Notes under the pieces: generated by a model | What the model saw: the letters and a program-made list of their open reading frames with translations, nothing else | Databases searched by the model: none | What the model was told of the DNA's origin: nothing | From: Deroplatys truncata | Lineage: Eukaryota; Arthropoda; Insecta; Mantodea; Mantidae | Assembly (NCBI GenBank): GCA_030765065.1 | Contig: CM060983.1 | Span: 47,490,067 to 47,554,066, forward strand | DNA: 64,000 bases | Reading direction: 5' to 3' | Part shown: piece by piece, positions 34,128 to 44,689 of the stretch | Layout: each line of letters begins with the position of its first letter | Position numbering within the stretch: position 1 is the first letter of the stretch | Program-made: the position numbers and the translations under genes

Positions 34128-34640
34128 ATGCAAATCTGCCCATTGGTTTACAGCTTTGCAACACAAACCTATATCGGAGTCACGCTCGACCACGGCCTCA
34201 CTTTCGCGCCACATGTCAGGGCAAAGGTCGGCCTCGGCCACTCCGCGCTCAGGCAGCTGTACCCTGTATTCCGTTCCACAATGCCCATACGCCTCAAGCT
34301 ACGCCTATATCAGGCGATTATCCCGCCCCTGATTCTTTACGGCTGCGAGGTCTGGGGATCGGCGGCAGCGACCACCATCCGCAGACTGCAAACCGTTCAG
34401 AACAGGGCGCTTCGGATGATCTATGATACCGGGCGTAGATTCCCATCACATATCCTACATACCCATTCCGGTCTCCCATACATCGTGGACGTGGTGCGGG
34501 AGAGAACCCGCACCATGTACGCAAAACTCACCTACCACCCCAACCAGCTGGTTAACTCTTTGGGCCGCTATGACTACAAGGCACCACGGCGGAGGAAGAG
34601 CTACCGGTTGCCGAAAGACGGCTTGGGCCCCCGAGGCTGA
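34128..34640 (+). pseudogene. LINE-B reverse-transcriptase protein C-terminus, 5'-truncated
   Basis: This 170-codon open frame is the C-terminal part of a non-LTR retrotransposon protein of the Jockey group. From about residue 15 it reads YIGVTLDHGLTFAPHVRAKV, then LRLYQAIIPPLILYGCEVWG and TIRRLQTVQNRALRMIYDTG, with the usual aromatic-YG-x-x-x-WG block after the palm domain. The palm itself with its F/YADD box is absent, so the copy is 5'-truncated at about 34165, as is common for LINEs. The part kept has no internal stop and is GC-rich, unlike all neighbours, suggesting a recent insertion. It is not a host gene. Confidence 0.75.
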
Positions 34641-34671
34641 GGTCTGCCAATCCCTCATTTCACAAACTTCC

Positions 34672-34717
34672 CCAAGTTAAGCAGCATTGGGCCCGGTCGC
34701 TAGCTGGATGAGTGACC
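34672..34717 (+). repeat. 5S rRNA-derived segment with A box, IE and C box
   Basis: The sequence CCAAGTTAAGCAGCATTGGG, then CCCGGTCGCTAGCTGGATGA and GTGACC, follows eukaryotic 5S rRNA from about nucleotide 45 to 95, whose usual animal form has GAAGTTAAGCAGCGTCGGGC and TTGGATGGGTGACC. That interval contains the type 1 RNA polymerase III internal promoter (A box, intermediate element, C box). The 5' and 3' arms of 5S rRNA are not present, so this is not a 5S gene. Confidence 0.65.
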
Positions 34718-34797
34718 ATTTAGCAGCGATCCGCCCTCCCGCCAACTTGAGTACCCCCATCCTATTACCTGCATTCCCATCTTGCTTTGCTGCCATG

Positions 34798-34863
34798 CCG
34801 GCCTGCTTAACTTGACGACCACACAAGCGGTCGCCCAAGTTAAGCAGCATTGGGCTTGGTCAC
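34798..34863. repeat. Hairpin made of a second 5S A-box segment and an inverted copy
   Basis: TGCTTAACTTGACGACC (from 34804) pairs with GGTCGCCCAAGTTAAGCA (34829-34846), leaving a loop of about eight bases. The right arm is the start of a second 5S-like segment that runs on as GCATTGGGCTTGGTCAC. The left arm is thus an inverted 5S A-box piece. Confidence 0.6.
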
Positions 34864-35070
34864 CGCATGGTCGCTAGTCCGCCCATGAGGAAACGCCGAG
34901 ACCCAGCCAAATGGTAGTGCAGAAAGCTAAACCCCGCCCAAGACAGACATAAATCAAAAGCTTGTGTATATTCTTTTAAACCTCCTTTATCGCACAGGTA
35001 AAGCCGCACACGCGGCTAGGTACTGTGGCGATTATATTCCGCCCAGGTAAACCTGTGCGACCTGTTCTCG

Positions 35071-35508
35071 ATTGCTGGATTGCTGCTATATTTCAGTAAG
35101 TTCATTGTAGACTGTACTACATCTTGGAGAAATCATCCATGATTCTTTTTCGTAATGACTTTCCTTAGGCATCTAGTAGTCCCCTTCATTGATATAGGAC
35201 TGATTTTGTATGAAAGAATTTCTCGACAGCAGCTAACATTGTTATTATACTGCTGCTGTCTTGTTAAATCACTCATGTACTGCTCTTTAACATGACTGAA
35301 GCTTGGCCCATTCTGATGCCCTAATCCATATGACTGGAAATTGTGTTTGATGATGAACACTTCTAATCATAAATTTTGTGGGAAATACACGGTGAAGTAA
35401 ACAGAAGTATCCTAAAAGAACCACTGGTGTAACACTCTTTAAGTTTACTATTTTAAAAAATGTACATCAAACATGTTTCAAAAGCTTTTGCCTTCATCTT
35501 CAGCAGAG
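35071..35508. other. Unassigned sequence
   Basis: No gene or repeat family recognised. Confidence 0.35.
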
Positions 35509-35577
35509 AAGTTGGTTCACAACAACCAAGAATGGTAACCAGAACGAAAATGACAAAGTTTAAATACATTATTTTAA

Positions 35578-37325
35578 GGGGACTGGATACTGATTCTTAT
35601 ATAATTTCAGTACATACTTTAGTTGAACATTTCTAGACTTCTACAGCTCAGATTAAAATTAAATGGCTTGAATGTACAGTGATTCATTGTGATTCCAGTG
35701 ATATAAACAACTACTACTATGGTCCATTCCAAACCAGAGTTCCCTCTGATGTAAACAGAAGCACGTGCTTCGGCTTGTCACGAACCCAAGAATATACTCT
35801 TACGCCAACGTAAATAGTTCCTTAATACATGTATTGTATTATGAAATATTAGAGCAGGAAAGGTATAGAACTGCACATTTTATTGCGGTTATCATAAGAA
35901 CTCATCGTTAAAGGTAATGGATATATACTAGCTGTTAAGAGATTACAAAATATGATTATCGCCTGCTATTGCGCTAACACCGAGAGCATCTTGGTTGTTA
36001 ATACCAACCATATAAACGACTGCCACTATCTTACATACACAAGAAATGCAGCAACGAATTCCCAGAGGTGCTATTTGAGTACGGAATAAGCACTTTGCGT
36101 AACACACGATATATGATAAGCGAACATTCATTCATAATACACTAACACACAGCTCAGCTCAGGTCAAATCTTGTGATTTAGTCAGTTGGTATTTGAGTTT
36201 ACATGGCAGAGGAAGGTGCGTGTACTGCGAATAAACTGTTCAAACCACGTTCAAACACAGAAGCGGGAAACAGTTAAAAACTGGCTAAAAACAAACAATA
36301 CTTCATATATTCAACTCACTATTACAAAAATACCCGACACTTAAGTGCGACAGTGCTGTGGAATTGTGGATAAGTTTGTCATTATTTTGGAGAGTAGTTC
36401 TGATACTGATATGGCAGCTGAGTCATCTTAGGAGGATTCGGATTTGGGTGTTGCACTTTCGCCCAAGGATTGTAATTAACGTAAATAAACTGTTCATTGC
36501 CGCATACTTATAAAATATATTGTTACCTCAGGTTGCATTTTGAACTATGATTCTCACGCAGGGCGCCTTTTTATAGATTAAATAGTGTTCAACAAGCACG
36601 TTGGAGGGGAACAAGCAGCCATTAGGGGCGGGGTTTGCGAACTACTTTCTCGCGGATAATACAAAGAGTTTGTTTTCAGTGAAAGGTTTGGAATGGATAA
36701 TAGATAATTATTTAAAATGGTCTTAAGAAAGGTTATAACTGATTATAGGTTTCTGAAAGAAACATAGTACATCTAATACTTGCGGTTCTTTTTACTTCAA
36801 TAATATTCAAGCATATTCCTTAAATATTTGTTAGGGCATTAAGCAATGTCTATTCTTAATCCATAACCTAAATTTACTTAAATATTTCTGACTGTATTCA
36901 AGAGAAAATTCTAACTTTGGTAAAGTTTTTATATCTTGTTTTTTACAGAAATATGTTTTTTAAAATTTTATATTTTGTATTTGCCTAATAATAATAGGCT
37001 ACGTTTGTAGAAAGCATGCTTCAGCAACTACAATAAACATTTTCATTAAAATAGTTTCTAGTTTTGAAGTAAAGTGCACCTAAGTTGAAAACTTTCAAAT
37101 TACGGACAACTGCATTTTAAAGAAAAGAAATGTTGGCTCCACCAGTTAAGTATGCGTGACCTAGCATGCCGCCATATTTAAATGGTCCATTTAAAATCTT
37201 AAATGTGCAGATACACTTACAAAAAAATATATGTATATAATTTAAAGAGGAAGATTTATACTTTTTTTTTTTTAAGATGCAAAACAAAAAATTAATTTTT
37301 GGAGCCGAAATCACTACCAGTCCCC
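35578..37325. mobile_element. Q: TTAA-flanked DNA element inside V4
   Basis: A 1,748-bp insertion with TTAA on both sides (35574-35577, 37326-37329) and short inverted ends GGGGACTGG / CCAGTCCCC. TTAA duplication is typical of piggyBac, Kolobok and Sola3 elements. I see no transposase, only short frames such as a Ser/Asp/Glu-rich stretch near 36390-36470, so the superfamily stays open. Removing Q rejoins V4 exactly. Confidence 0.7.
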
Positions 37326-37740
37326 TTAATGGGAGCGTTTGCAATTGGCAGAAAGCTTTCCCAGACCCCAGAAATGGAAAGAAGACTTGGCCAAGTTTTA
37401 ACGTTCCCGTTCTTGACATATTAGATCCATATTGTGCATATTACACTATTTACTGTAGAGATTATTCTAGGTGGCCATGACATGAAACAGCCACTAGTGC
37501 TGTCTCTAGTCATGAGCTGTAAACATGAAACTGGAAGAAATTCTAGCATATGTGCATCCTAACTTCAGATCCTGACACCCGCAGATCCATTTAGTGTTGG
37601 TTTTTCTAGGAAAGGGTCATCAGTAGTTTGTTTATATACAACTCAAAACTAGCTATTGCTTCAAAAACAAAAGCATAAACTACAAAGAAAGCCAAAAAGT
37701 GGTAGAAATTGACAAAGAGCAACAAACAACTTTAATGTAT

Positions 37741-38165
37741 ACGTTGACTTTTTTCGTCCTGAACCCGCTTATCTATATGCGCAGTAGCAGCCACGTACAC
37801 AATATGAGATAAGGTGACATCGTTCGTTCTGAGTGTTTGTAGTACAGTTGTGTGCATAGTTATTGTGTTAGTGTATAGCCAAAAGTAAATTGGGTGGAAG
37901 TAAAGTTGCATTCTCAGACACGGTAAGTGATATACATTGTGTATAATTACTTTAAGAAGATTCTAGAGCAAGGGCAGTCACTTTACAAAGCAGTTGAAGA
38001 ATCTATCAGGGCAGTACAACTTCTGACAGTACTGTATATGTTTACATTTTTGCTTCGTATGCGAACCTTGTGCATTCCTGTCATTCCACTCAAGGGGAAT
38101 ACTGCCAGGGTTTCTCTCCCCACTGTGGACTACCTGGCCTTTAGGGTCAGGTCGAAAAAATTAGC
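37741..38165. repeat. K: unclassified insertion inside V4
   Basis: About 425 bp interrupt V4 between CTTTAATGTATA and CTATTAAATAAAGG, which are contiguous in V1 and V5. No terminal repeats, coding or clear target duplication were seen. Confidence 0.5.
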
Positions 38166-38507
38166 TTGTGCACTATTAAATAAAGGAATGAAAGCTGGTA
38201 TGACTAGAGGAATCTGAAATATAATGGATCTGCATTTAGATACTGTTTATTCCATCAAATTTTGACATCACTAACCTGCATTATGTTGGCTGAATTGCAG
38301 GCAGGTGAAAAAATACCATTGGTCAATCAAAAACAAATGAAATCCCAATGCGCAAAATCGACTTTCCACTTTGTGATCAATATGATCATCGATATGCATT
38401 CCCGTTCTAGTTATTGGACTAAGGTGAACAAAAATCTTGTATGCTGTATTGCTTTACATTCTAGTTCCCGTTTTGGTTACCATACTCGGTTGATTGTAAA
38501 CCTGCCT

Positions 38508-38810
38508 ACTGTCAAACTCACAGTAGATGCATTTTGGTAGGACAGACTTTCTCTTTCGTTGTGAGCACTATTCTTGCCAGACCATTGCATACTGTGCTAC
38601 TCCATACACAACTAAGTACCACCATATAAGGCATAATGAGCTGTTCTTAGAACACATGTGCACAATCTACAGTTCTGTTTCCATGGTGTCCTTTATTTTT
38701 CACATTTACAATATTGCAAACTTTTGCGGTTTTTACGACAGCTGGTTCCAAAGAGCTATTCAGGTGGGAGCTCTGGTTCGTAAAACCCCCAACAAAAATT
38801 CAATTAAGCA
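38508..38810. other. Unassigned sequence
   Basis: No recognisable feature. Confidence 0.3.
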
Positions 38811-39810
38811 AGTTTTATTTATAACACTCTCTATCCGCTATAGTTCTTAGCATCCCATTCTATACTAGGCATGAAAGACCGGAAATTTTGCTCAGAGGCC
38901 TTTTTATCAGGCTTGAGGTTCTTTTACATGCTCTAAATCTACAACAGAGTATCACTGGGTTTATTTCCCTTCCAAAGGAAGCCACGCTAAGGATTTTTAT
39001 GCTCGAAAAAAAGTCCATCATGCTCCACCGGGTTTAAATCTGTAACCTTGGGAACTAGAAGTTAAGGCTGGTTCACAACCAACGAGAATGAGAAAGTTGA
39101 AGTACATGTATTCAAATGGGAGTGTCCACAATCAACGGGAAGCCGCCCTGGGCCCCGGGAACAGGAAAGAAGAGTTTCCCAAGTTTTAACTTTCTTGTTC
39201 TTGTTCCCGGGCACAGCATATTAGCCTCTTCATTCTAGGGATTATTCTAGGTGGCCGTGACATGAAACAGCCGATTGTGCTCTCTATAATCGCAAACTGG
39301 AAACATGAAACTGGAAGAAATTAGTAGTAAATGTGCTTCCCACCCTCATCCCGACACCTGCAAATCCAATGAGCGTTGATTCCTCTGGTGAAAGGTTCAT
39401 TTGTAGTTTGTTTGTATGCAACTCAAAACTGACTGTTACCTCAAAAACAATGGCAAAAGCTACAAAGACAGCAATAACCGGTGGAAATTAAAAAAGAACA
39501 ATAAACAACTTTAATATATGCTATTAAACTAAGGAATGAAAGCTTGGCACAACTAGAGAGATCGGAAATGTAATGGATATGTGTTTAGATAATGTTTACT
39601 CTATCGAATTTTGACGTTGGCTAAATTGGAAGTAGGTGAAAAAATATCATTGGTCAGTTAAAAACAAATGAAATCCCAATGCGCAAAATCGACTTTCTCT
39701 TTGTGATCGATATGATCATTGATATGCATTCCCATTCTTGTTTCCTTTCTGGTCACTGTTCTCGGGCAGTTGTAAATGAGCCTTTAGCATGGTGCCATAA
39801 AACTAACACC
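38811..39810 (-). repeat. S2f: SINE copy split by V5
   Basis: The minus-strand S2 body (38811-39064) contains CATCCCATTCTATACTAGGC, AGGCTTGAGGTTCTTTTACA and ACCGGGTTTAAATCTGTAAC. The head resumes after V5 at 39787 as GCATGGTGCCATAAAACTAA. The V5 target is inside the A-box end of the SINE. Confidence 0.7.
39065..39783 (+). mobile_element. V5: complete V-family Harbinger-like element
   Basis: 719 bp with a perfect TTA duplication (39062-39064, 39784-39786). Ends AGGCTGGTTCACAACCAACG and, by reverse complement, AGGCTCATTTACAACTGCCC. It is the clearest copy of the family. Non-coding, so it would depend on a transposase elsewhere. Confidence 0.8.
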
Positions 39811-40089
39811 AAGCTACTGTACCTGCAAAACATCTACAAGTTATACTAAATAAGTGGGACTGTTAAACTCAATTTTAAAATCAAGAAAAGAAAGTTTGTA
39901 AGTGTTTTACTATTTACATGGATTAGTGGCTAGTACACAAGTCAGATTGAGCTGATTCTGTATGTAATTTTTGCCAGAGAAACAAAGATTAAAAGAGACA
40001 TTCCTTTCTGTTGTGCACTACAAGAAGCAACACATTATGGATAAATGAAATTTCTAAGAAATTTTTATTTTATCAGTTTGGGTTAAGAC
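39811..40089. other. Unassigned sequence
   Basis: No recognisable feature. Confidence 0.3.
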
Positions 40090-40224
40090 ATCCACATCAA
40101 ACTAGTGTGTGTTTATGTTTAGTTGGCTGCCACAATTTAGAAAGAGAAGCAGTCTCACCCTCTCACTCACACCCAGTGTTGTGACCAATCTCTCAGGAGT
40201 AAGGGGGTTTACTCCAGGAATCTG

Positions 40225-40523
40225 ACATCCTCCATGGACTAGTGGTACCGCGCTAGCCTCTAGTTCCCAAGGTCGCAGGTTCAAACCCGGCGGAGGGCGG
40301 TGGATTTTTTCGGGCGTAAAAATCCTTAGCACGGCTTCCTTCAGAAGGGAAGTAAAGCCGGTGGTCCCGTGTTGTAGATTTACGGCACGTAAAAGAACCT
40401 CAAGCCTGATAAAGAGGCCTCTGAGCAAAATTACCGGTCTTTCACACCCAATATAGAATGGGACGCTAAGGACCATAGTAGTTAAAGAGCATCCATAAAT
40501 AAAACTCAATTTAATTTAATTTC
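40225..40523 (+). repeat. S2a: complete SINE with target duplication
   Basis: Flanked by an exact 11-base duplication CCAGGAATCTG (40214-40224 and 40524-40534), it interrupts the C-terminal tail of T1. The head has CTAGTGGTACCGCGC in the A-box position and a B box GGTTCAAACCC. The body has TGGATTTTTTCGGGCGTAAA and ends with AATAAAACTCAATTTAATTT. This is the reference copy for family S2. Confidence 0.85.
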
Positions 40524-41066
40524 CCAGGAATCTGGACACTTGATGAAGCAGTGACAGCACTCTCGTCTTCCTGCACACATTCTTCTTCCTCTTCCTTGTG
40601 TTTTGAGTCTAAGTTAATCACAAATTGTTCCAAAACTTCATCTACCAAACCATCCTTCAGCCTATAATAATTTTGCACTTTCTTTACATGCTCACAACCA
40701 TTTTACCAATTGTCGCCAGTAATCTTTAACGCAACATTGTGAAATAAATTTTCAACGTCAGATGATTTGAAATTTATATTGTGTTTTGCAACATCCCCCT
40801 TAATTTGTGCCCAAGTTTGATGACATTAAAGTCACAGTGATAATGGTGATAACCGCACTATGTCATGTCCATTGTCTTTAGCTACTGTATCTATTTCAAA
40901 AGTCTTAACATTTATCCTTATTCATTTTCATCAGTTCATAGAGGACTAATTTTGTTGAGTACGGGTCAGAATATTTTTTTCTTGTAGCCACGGCATATCC
41001 ACTTTTTTGGATGACGATATGATGCTTTGATTAGTTCCGTTGAGTGATGAGATGCATTGTCTACAA

Positions 41067-41221
41067 CAGAGGTGGCGAAAACGTGACTCGCGAGTTATTT
41101 TGACTCGCAGGCACCATTCCCTCTCTGCAACCATCCGTTTGTTTTTCACATGCTGCTGAGTGATGCAGTGCGTGTTGCATATTTGGTGACTCACGGAAGG
41201 AAGTCGTTTTCGCCACCCTTG
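41067..41221. mobile_element. hAT-like MITE inside the T1 catalytic codon
   Basis: 155 bp with inverted ends CAGAGGTGGCGAAAACG and CGTTTTCGCCACCCTTG, and an 8-base duplication GTCTACAA / GTCTATAA (7 of 8 match). Both the eight-base size with a central TCTA and the CAGAGGTGGCGA end fit hAT elements. It separates the IIID and NASHH codons of T1. Confidence 0.75.
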
Positions 41222-42089
41222 GTCTATAATAATAATGTTGTTATTGGGAATGTTAAGAATAAGTTGCTGTGTAAACCAATCTTTAAATACATCAGCATCC
41301 ATTTCTTCATGGTAATCTTGTGGATTTGGATTTGAAAAATTTAAGAGCCTCAGGAATAAATCCATGTGAAGATCCTACATGAACAATGATGAAACGCTGT
41401 CCTTTACTGATGGGAATTTTGAGGGAGATATCATAGTCTTCATCTGGTCCCTCCCGCATCCACATCTTATGTTTGGTGTGATTTACGTTAACCCATGTTT
41501 TGTCTAAATAAATTACAGGACCACTGGTTCTTTAGTTTCCTGAGAAAATAAAACCACTTGAACACATCATCAGACCATTCTAATAAATATTTGCTGCCTT
41601 TATAATTGGCCATATAACTAAATTTTAGTGTATTCTTTAGTATTTGGCACAAAGCGCATTTCAGAGAAAGATATCTTTTATTAAAGAGTCCCTTATATCA
41701 TTCAAACTCAGAATCAAGTGCTCCTTATATAGAGAATATATAGTTCTTCTTATGGCTGCAGCTGTAAATGAATCTACAGTTGCTTTCTGGGGTGTTCTGC
41801 CAGGTCGCTTCTTTCCAGGAGTTTGCAGTACGTCCCCCACTGGCTTCAGATTTCTTCTTCTCGTTAATTCTATGAATTGTGCAATTGGATACACCAATTA
41901 CTGCAGTGGTTCTTCCAATGATATCACTGACGACTAAATTGAATTTCCAGGTTTTAAGTCTTCAAATACTTCAGAAAAATTGTATGTACATTGTAAACAA
42001 TTTTCCTCGTGTCTGACAGCACATGTTTGCCTTGCTTACCTTGTTTGCTCACCAACCTTCCAACAAGCAAGCATCTGTGCTGTCTGTTC

Positions 42090-42335
42090 GACTTCTAGTT
42101 CCCGGCGGAGGGCAATGGATTTTTTTGGGGGCTTAAAAATCCTTAGCATGGCTTCCTTCGGAAGAGAAGTAAAGCCAGTGCCTTGTCGTAGGTTACAGCA
42201 CGTAGAAAAACCTCAAGCCTGATAAAGAAACCTCTTAGCAAAATTGCCGGTCTTTCACGCCCAGTATAGAATGGGATGCTAAGGACCGCAGCAGTTAAAG
42301 AGTGTCTATAAATAACACTCGGTTTAATTTTATCT
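42090..42335 (+). repeat. S2b: SINE copy lacking the B box
   Basis: Starts TTCTAGTTCCCGGCGGAGGG, where about 19 bases including GGTTCAAACC are missing compared with S2a, then runs normally to AATAACACTCGGTTTAATTT. It cannot have a working internal promoter now. Confidence 0.65.
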
Positions 42336-42394
42336 GTTTGACACTGATGGACACTGCACAGCTAATAACACAAGGGGAAGCAAAATGATAGCAA

Positions 42395-42505
42395 ATAAGG
42401 AAAAAGATATTCACGGTAGAAGGGAAACCACCCCAGGTCTCAGGAATCGAATCTAGGACCTTCTGAATGAGATTCTCGCACGTTACCGTCGAGCCATATC
42501 ACTCA
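42395..42505 (-). repeat. tRNA-like SINE head
   Basis: The minus strand has TGGCTCGACGGTAACGTGCG (A box region) and AGATTCGATTCC (close to a perfect B box). The rest of the body is not recognised. Confidence 0.5.
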
Positions 42506-43075
42506 TTTTTAGTGTGGCTTACTAACACGTGACTGATATGCAGGTTGGCAGTGTTATCCAAATACCTTCCTCTTGCATAATAACGAAGTGCTGTTATGAC
42601 TGTATATCAATTTGAGATATTCAAGCCTCGGTTGTCTTCTCTGTCATCCAGGTTAGGATGAAGCAGTTTTATCAGCCTTCTAGTGTTTGCTTTACTAAAC
42701 CTGTGTATTTCTGAAGTTCAGGTCATCGTACCTTCCAATTATATATCTTCGTAGATATATTTACCTCTGCTGTATCATAGTCATCTAGATGATCTGCCTT
42801 TAATCTACCCCTCTGAGGTGGACCAAAGTTTGTGCTGGACCAAAGGTTTGCTCTCTGGACTATCGCAAGTCCCATTTTATGAATAAGAAAATTGATCGTC
42901 TATTGCAAATTTACTGGAACCACCAAATTGGTCTGTACCAAGATCAGTTATTGAATACTGCCCAAAGCCACTAACGTCAAGCGTTAGATTTATCTGTTCT
43001 CTAAAGTGCGGTATTATATCTATGTCTTCTCGCATGCTTACATTCTCATTTTGTTCCTGCTGTTGATAGCAGCAT
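42506..43075. other. Unassigned sequence
   Basis: No gene recognised. From 43080 to 43130 a short V-like piece (TTACTGTATTGAATTTCAAA then GTTGGCTAAATT) stops at Y10. Confidence 0.35.
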
Positions 43076-43138
43076 TTAGTTTAAAATGTTTACTGTATTG
43101 AATTTCAAAGTTGGCTAAATTCATTTCAAGGATAAAAA

Positions 43139-44180
43139 TCTGATATGTTGCATTTACATGACCTTCTCTACTCACTCCTCTTCAGACTCTTTTTATTCTA
43201 GGTGCTTCTTGTTGATACAGATAAACTTTTAATTCACTTTTACACATTTCATTGTACGATATAGTAAGTAAAATGATAGGCAGCTTTTAAAGAGCCAGTT
43301 GCCTGCATATTTTTGAAATTCTATGCTCTTTGCATGACCACTTCCACTGAATGACTTTCTGTTCGAGAAAATTATAAGTATGTATTTTAAAACTTAAACC
43401 AATAACAAGAAATATCTTGGAAATGGTTGACTTCATTAAAAAAAAAAAAAAAAAAAAAAAGAGAACATGAATTGTGTGCGCTAACAAGATCTACAATTTT
43501 TGTGTAGTAATATTTTGTCTCTCTTATGGTTCGCAAACTATGCAAAAGTCATTCAGAGTGAAGACGATTTCAGAGGCTATTCCCAGAAAATTTAAGATAT
43601 ACATTTAATTTGTAATGAAAATATCTTAAACATATGGTATTTTAATCAAAATAATTTATTCATTTTTGAGAAGATCAACATTTTTGAAAAAAAAATTTGA
43701 TGTAAAGGGGAGTTTCGGCTAAATGGATTTTCCTGTCACAACCTTGGAAGATGATGAAATGCCATGGTATTTAATTGACTCTTCATTTTTGAGTTATGCT
43801 GTTTACACACACACATGCGCATGTAGACCTTGTCATCATCCAAGGTGTAGTGGTTCCATGCTGGCCTCTAGTTTCCAAGTCACAGGTTCAAATCTGGCGG
43901 AGGGCGATGGATTTTTTCGTACGTAAAAATCCTTCGGAAGGGAAGTGAAGCCGATGGTCCCATGTCATAGATTTACGGCATGCCTAATAAACAGATCTCT
44001 GAGCAAAATTACTGATCTTTCATACTCAATATAGAACGGGATGATAAGGACCATAGTAGCATAAATAAAACTCAGTTCTTTTTTGCACACAGACCTTTTT
44101 CTAAAGATGCTTTTTTTTGTTTGGGTTAGCTTCAACCATTTTTGAGATTTCCAGTGTTATTGATATGAATTTTTAATACT
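43139..44180 (+). repeat. Y10: Y-family element split by SINE S2c
   Basis: Starts TCTGATATGTTGCATTTACA and runs through an A run of 23 (43438-43460). After the SINE it resumes with CAGACCTTTTTCTAAAGATG and fades near 44180. Confidence 0.7.
43838..44086 (+). repeat. S2c: SINE copy in Y10
   Basis: The head AAGGTGTAGTGGTTCCATGC, B-box-like GGTTCAAATCT, and body GGAGGGCGATGGATTTTTTC match S2a, with a shorter middle. Y10 sequence resembling GCATGTAGACCTT / GCACACAGACCTT stands at both ends, an imperfect target duplication. Confidence 0.7.
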
Positions 44181-44427
44181 TAATTTTTTGAAGTACTGCC
44201 AACCTTCATTTGGTTTTTGTGATGCGTAATTACGCTCCAATAAAGTAAAAACTGCAACTCCAACCGTAACGAAAATAATTAAAATTAAACTTATTTCATT
44301 ATATCTATGATACCACAAATCATAATTTTTATTGAACAGTATGACATACTAATGTTATATTTAACTAACTTCTTATCAGAAGTAATTGCTACATTACTAT
44401 AAATTGGTTTAAGAGACCATTAGTATA
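44181..44427. other. Unassigned sequence
   Basis: No recognisable feature. Confidence 0.3.
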
Positions 44428-44590
44428 AACATTTGACTATAGCTATCTCCTTTGTGTCTATAACAAAAGTGTAATAAAGCTGGTTATGCAAATGTTTATT
44501 TGAATTAACTTGAAGAATAGCTTATGAAAATTGCATAAAAATAAACAGTGGTGATTAGAGAAAGTCTTGTGAACTTAACACATCAGATTT
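44428..44590 (-). repeat. Y11: terminal fragment of a Y element
   Basis: Only the end of the family is present: TTAGAGAAAGTCTTGTGAAC then TTAACACATCAGA and T run. Confidence 0.6.
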
Positions 44591-44689
44591 TTATTATATT
44601 CTATTGTTAATGTATAGAATTCTACCTTGAAACAATTGACTGGTACAAGTCAGAATTTTAAAATTTTTATTATATATGTATACGGTAAA

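Larger units (their letters stand above)
34641..35070 (+). mobile_element. LINE-B 3' region with 5S rRNA-like segments
   Basis: GC-rich sequence continues past the stop to about 35070 with no coding. It holds two direct 5S-like segments (34672-34717 and 34833-34863) and one short inverted piece (34801-34812). Near the end, CGCACAGGT and ACCTGTGCG form a further short inverted pair (about 34993 and 35054). I cannot tell whether the 5S-like DNA belongs to the LINE 3' UTR or to a separate SINE sharing its tail. Confidence 0.55.
35509..38507 (+). mobile_element. V4: V-family element split by Q and K insertions
   Basis: The left end (AAGTTGGTTCACAACAACCA) is at 35509. The body resumes at 37330 after Q, is interrupted again at about 37741-38165 (K), and ends with GATTGTAAACCTGCCT at 38507. 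Joined, the pieces give one ordinary V of about 0.75 kb: GACATGAAACAGCC, AATGGATCTGCATTTAGATA and CAATGCGCAAAATCGACTTT all occur in order. The flanking TWA duplication is no longer recognisable. Confidence 0.7.
40090..41950 (-). pseudogene. T1: DDE transposon with decayed transposase
   Basis: The minus strand carries a whole DDE_3-type transposase in broken frames. The N-terminal helix-turn-helix is VSDIIGRTTAVIGVSNCTIH, followed by GKKRPGRTPQKATVDSFTAA. The first catalytic block IYLDKTWVN has Asp kept and the following Glu as Lys. Then come HEEMDADVFKDWF and NNNIIIID, where the second catalytic Asp codon is cut by a hAT-like MITE, with NASHHSTELIKASYRHP beyond it. The last block SPYHCDFNVIK has Lys where the family has Glu. 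The acidic tail EEEEECVQEDE continues past SINE S2a to 40100. Terminal repeats were not found. It is the same family type as T2. Confidence 0.75.

Noticed and set aside
34128-34640. A 170-codon frame as a host gene
   Set aside because: The motifs are those of a LINE protein C-terminus without its palm domain.
34672-34717. A 5S rRNA gene
   Set aside because: Only the internal promoter part is present; both terminal arms of 5S rRNA are missing.
40946-41365. A 139-codon frame as one protein
   Set aside because: It reads from the T1 transposase into the hAT-like MITE and out again in a different frame.
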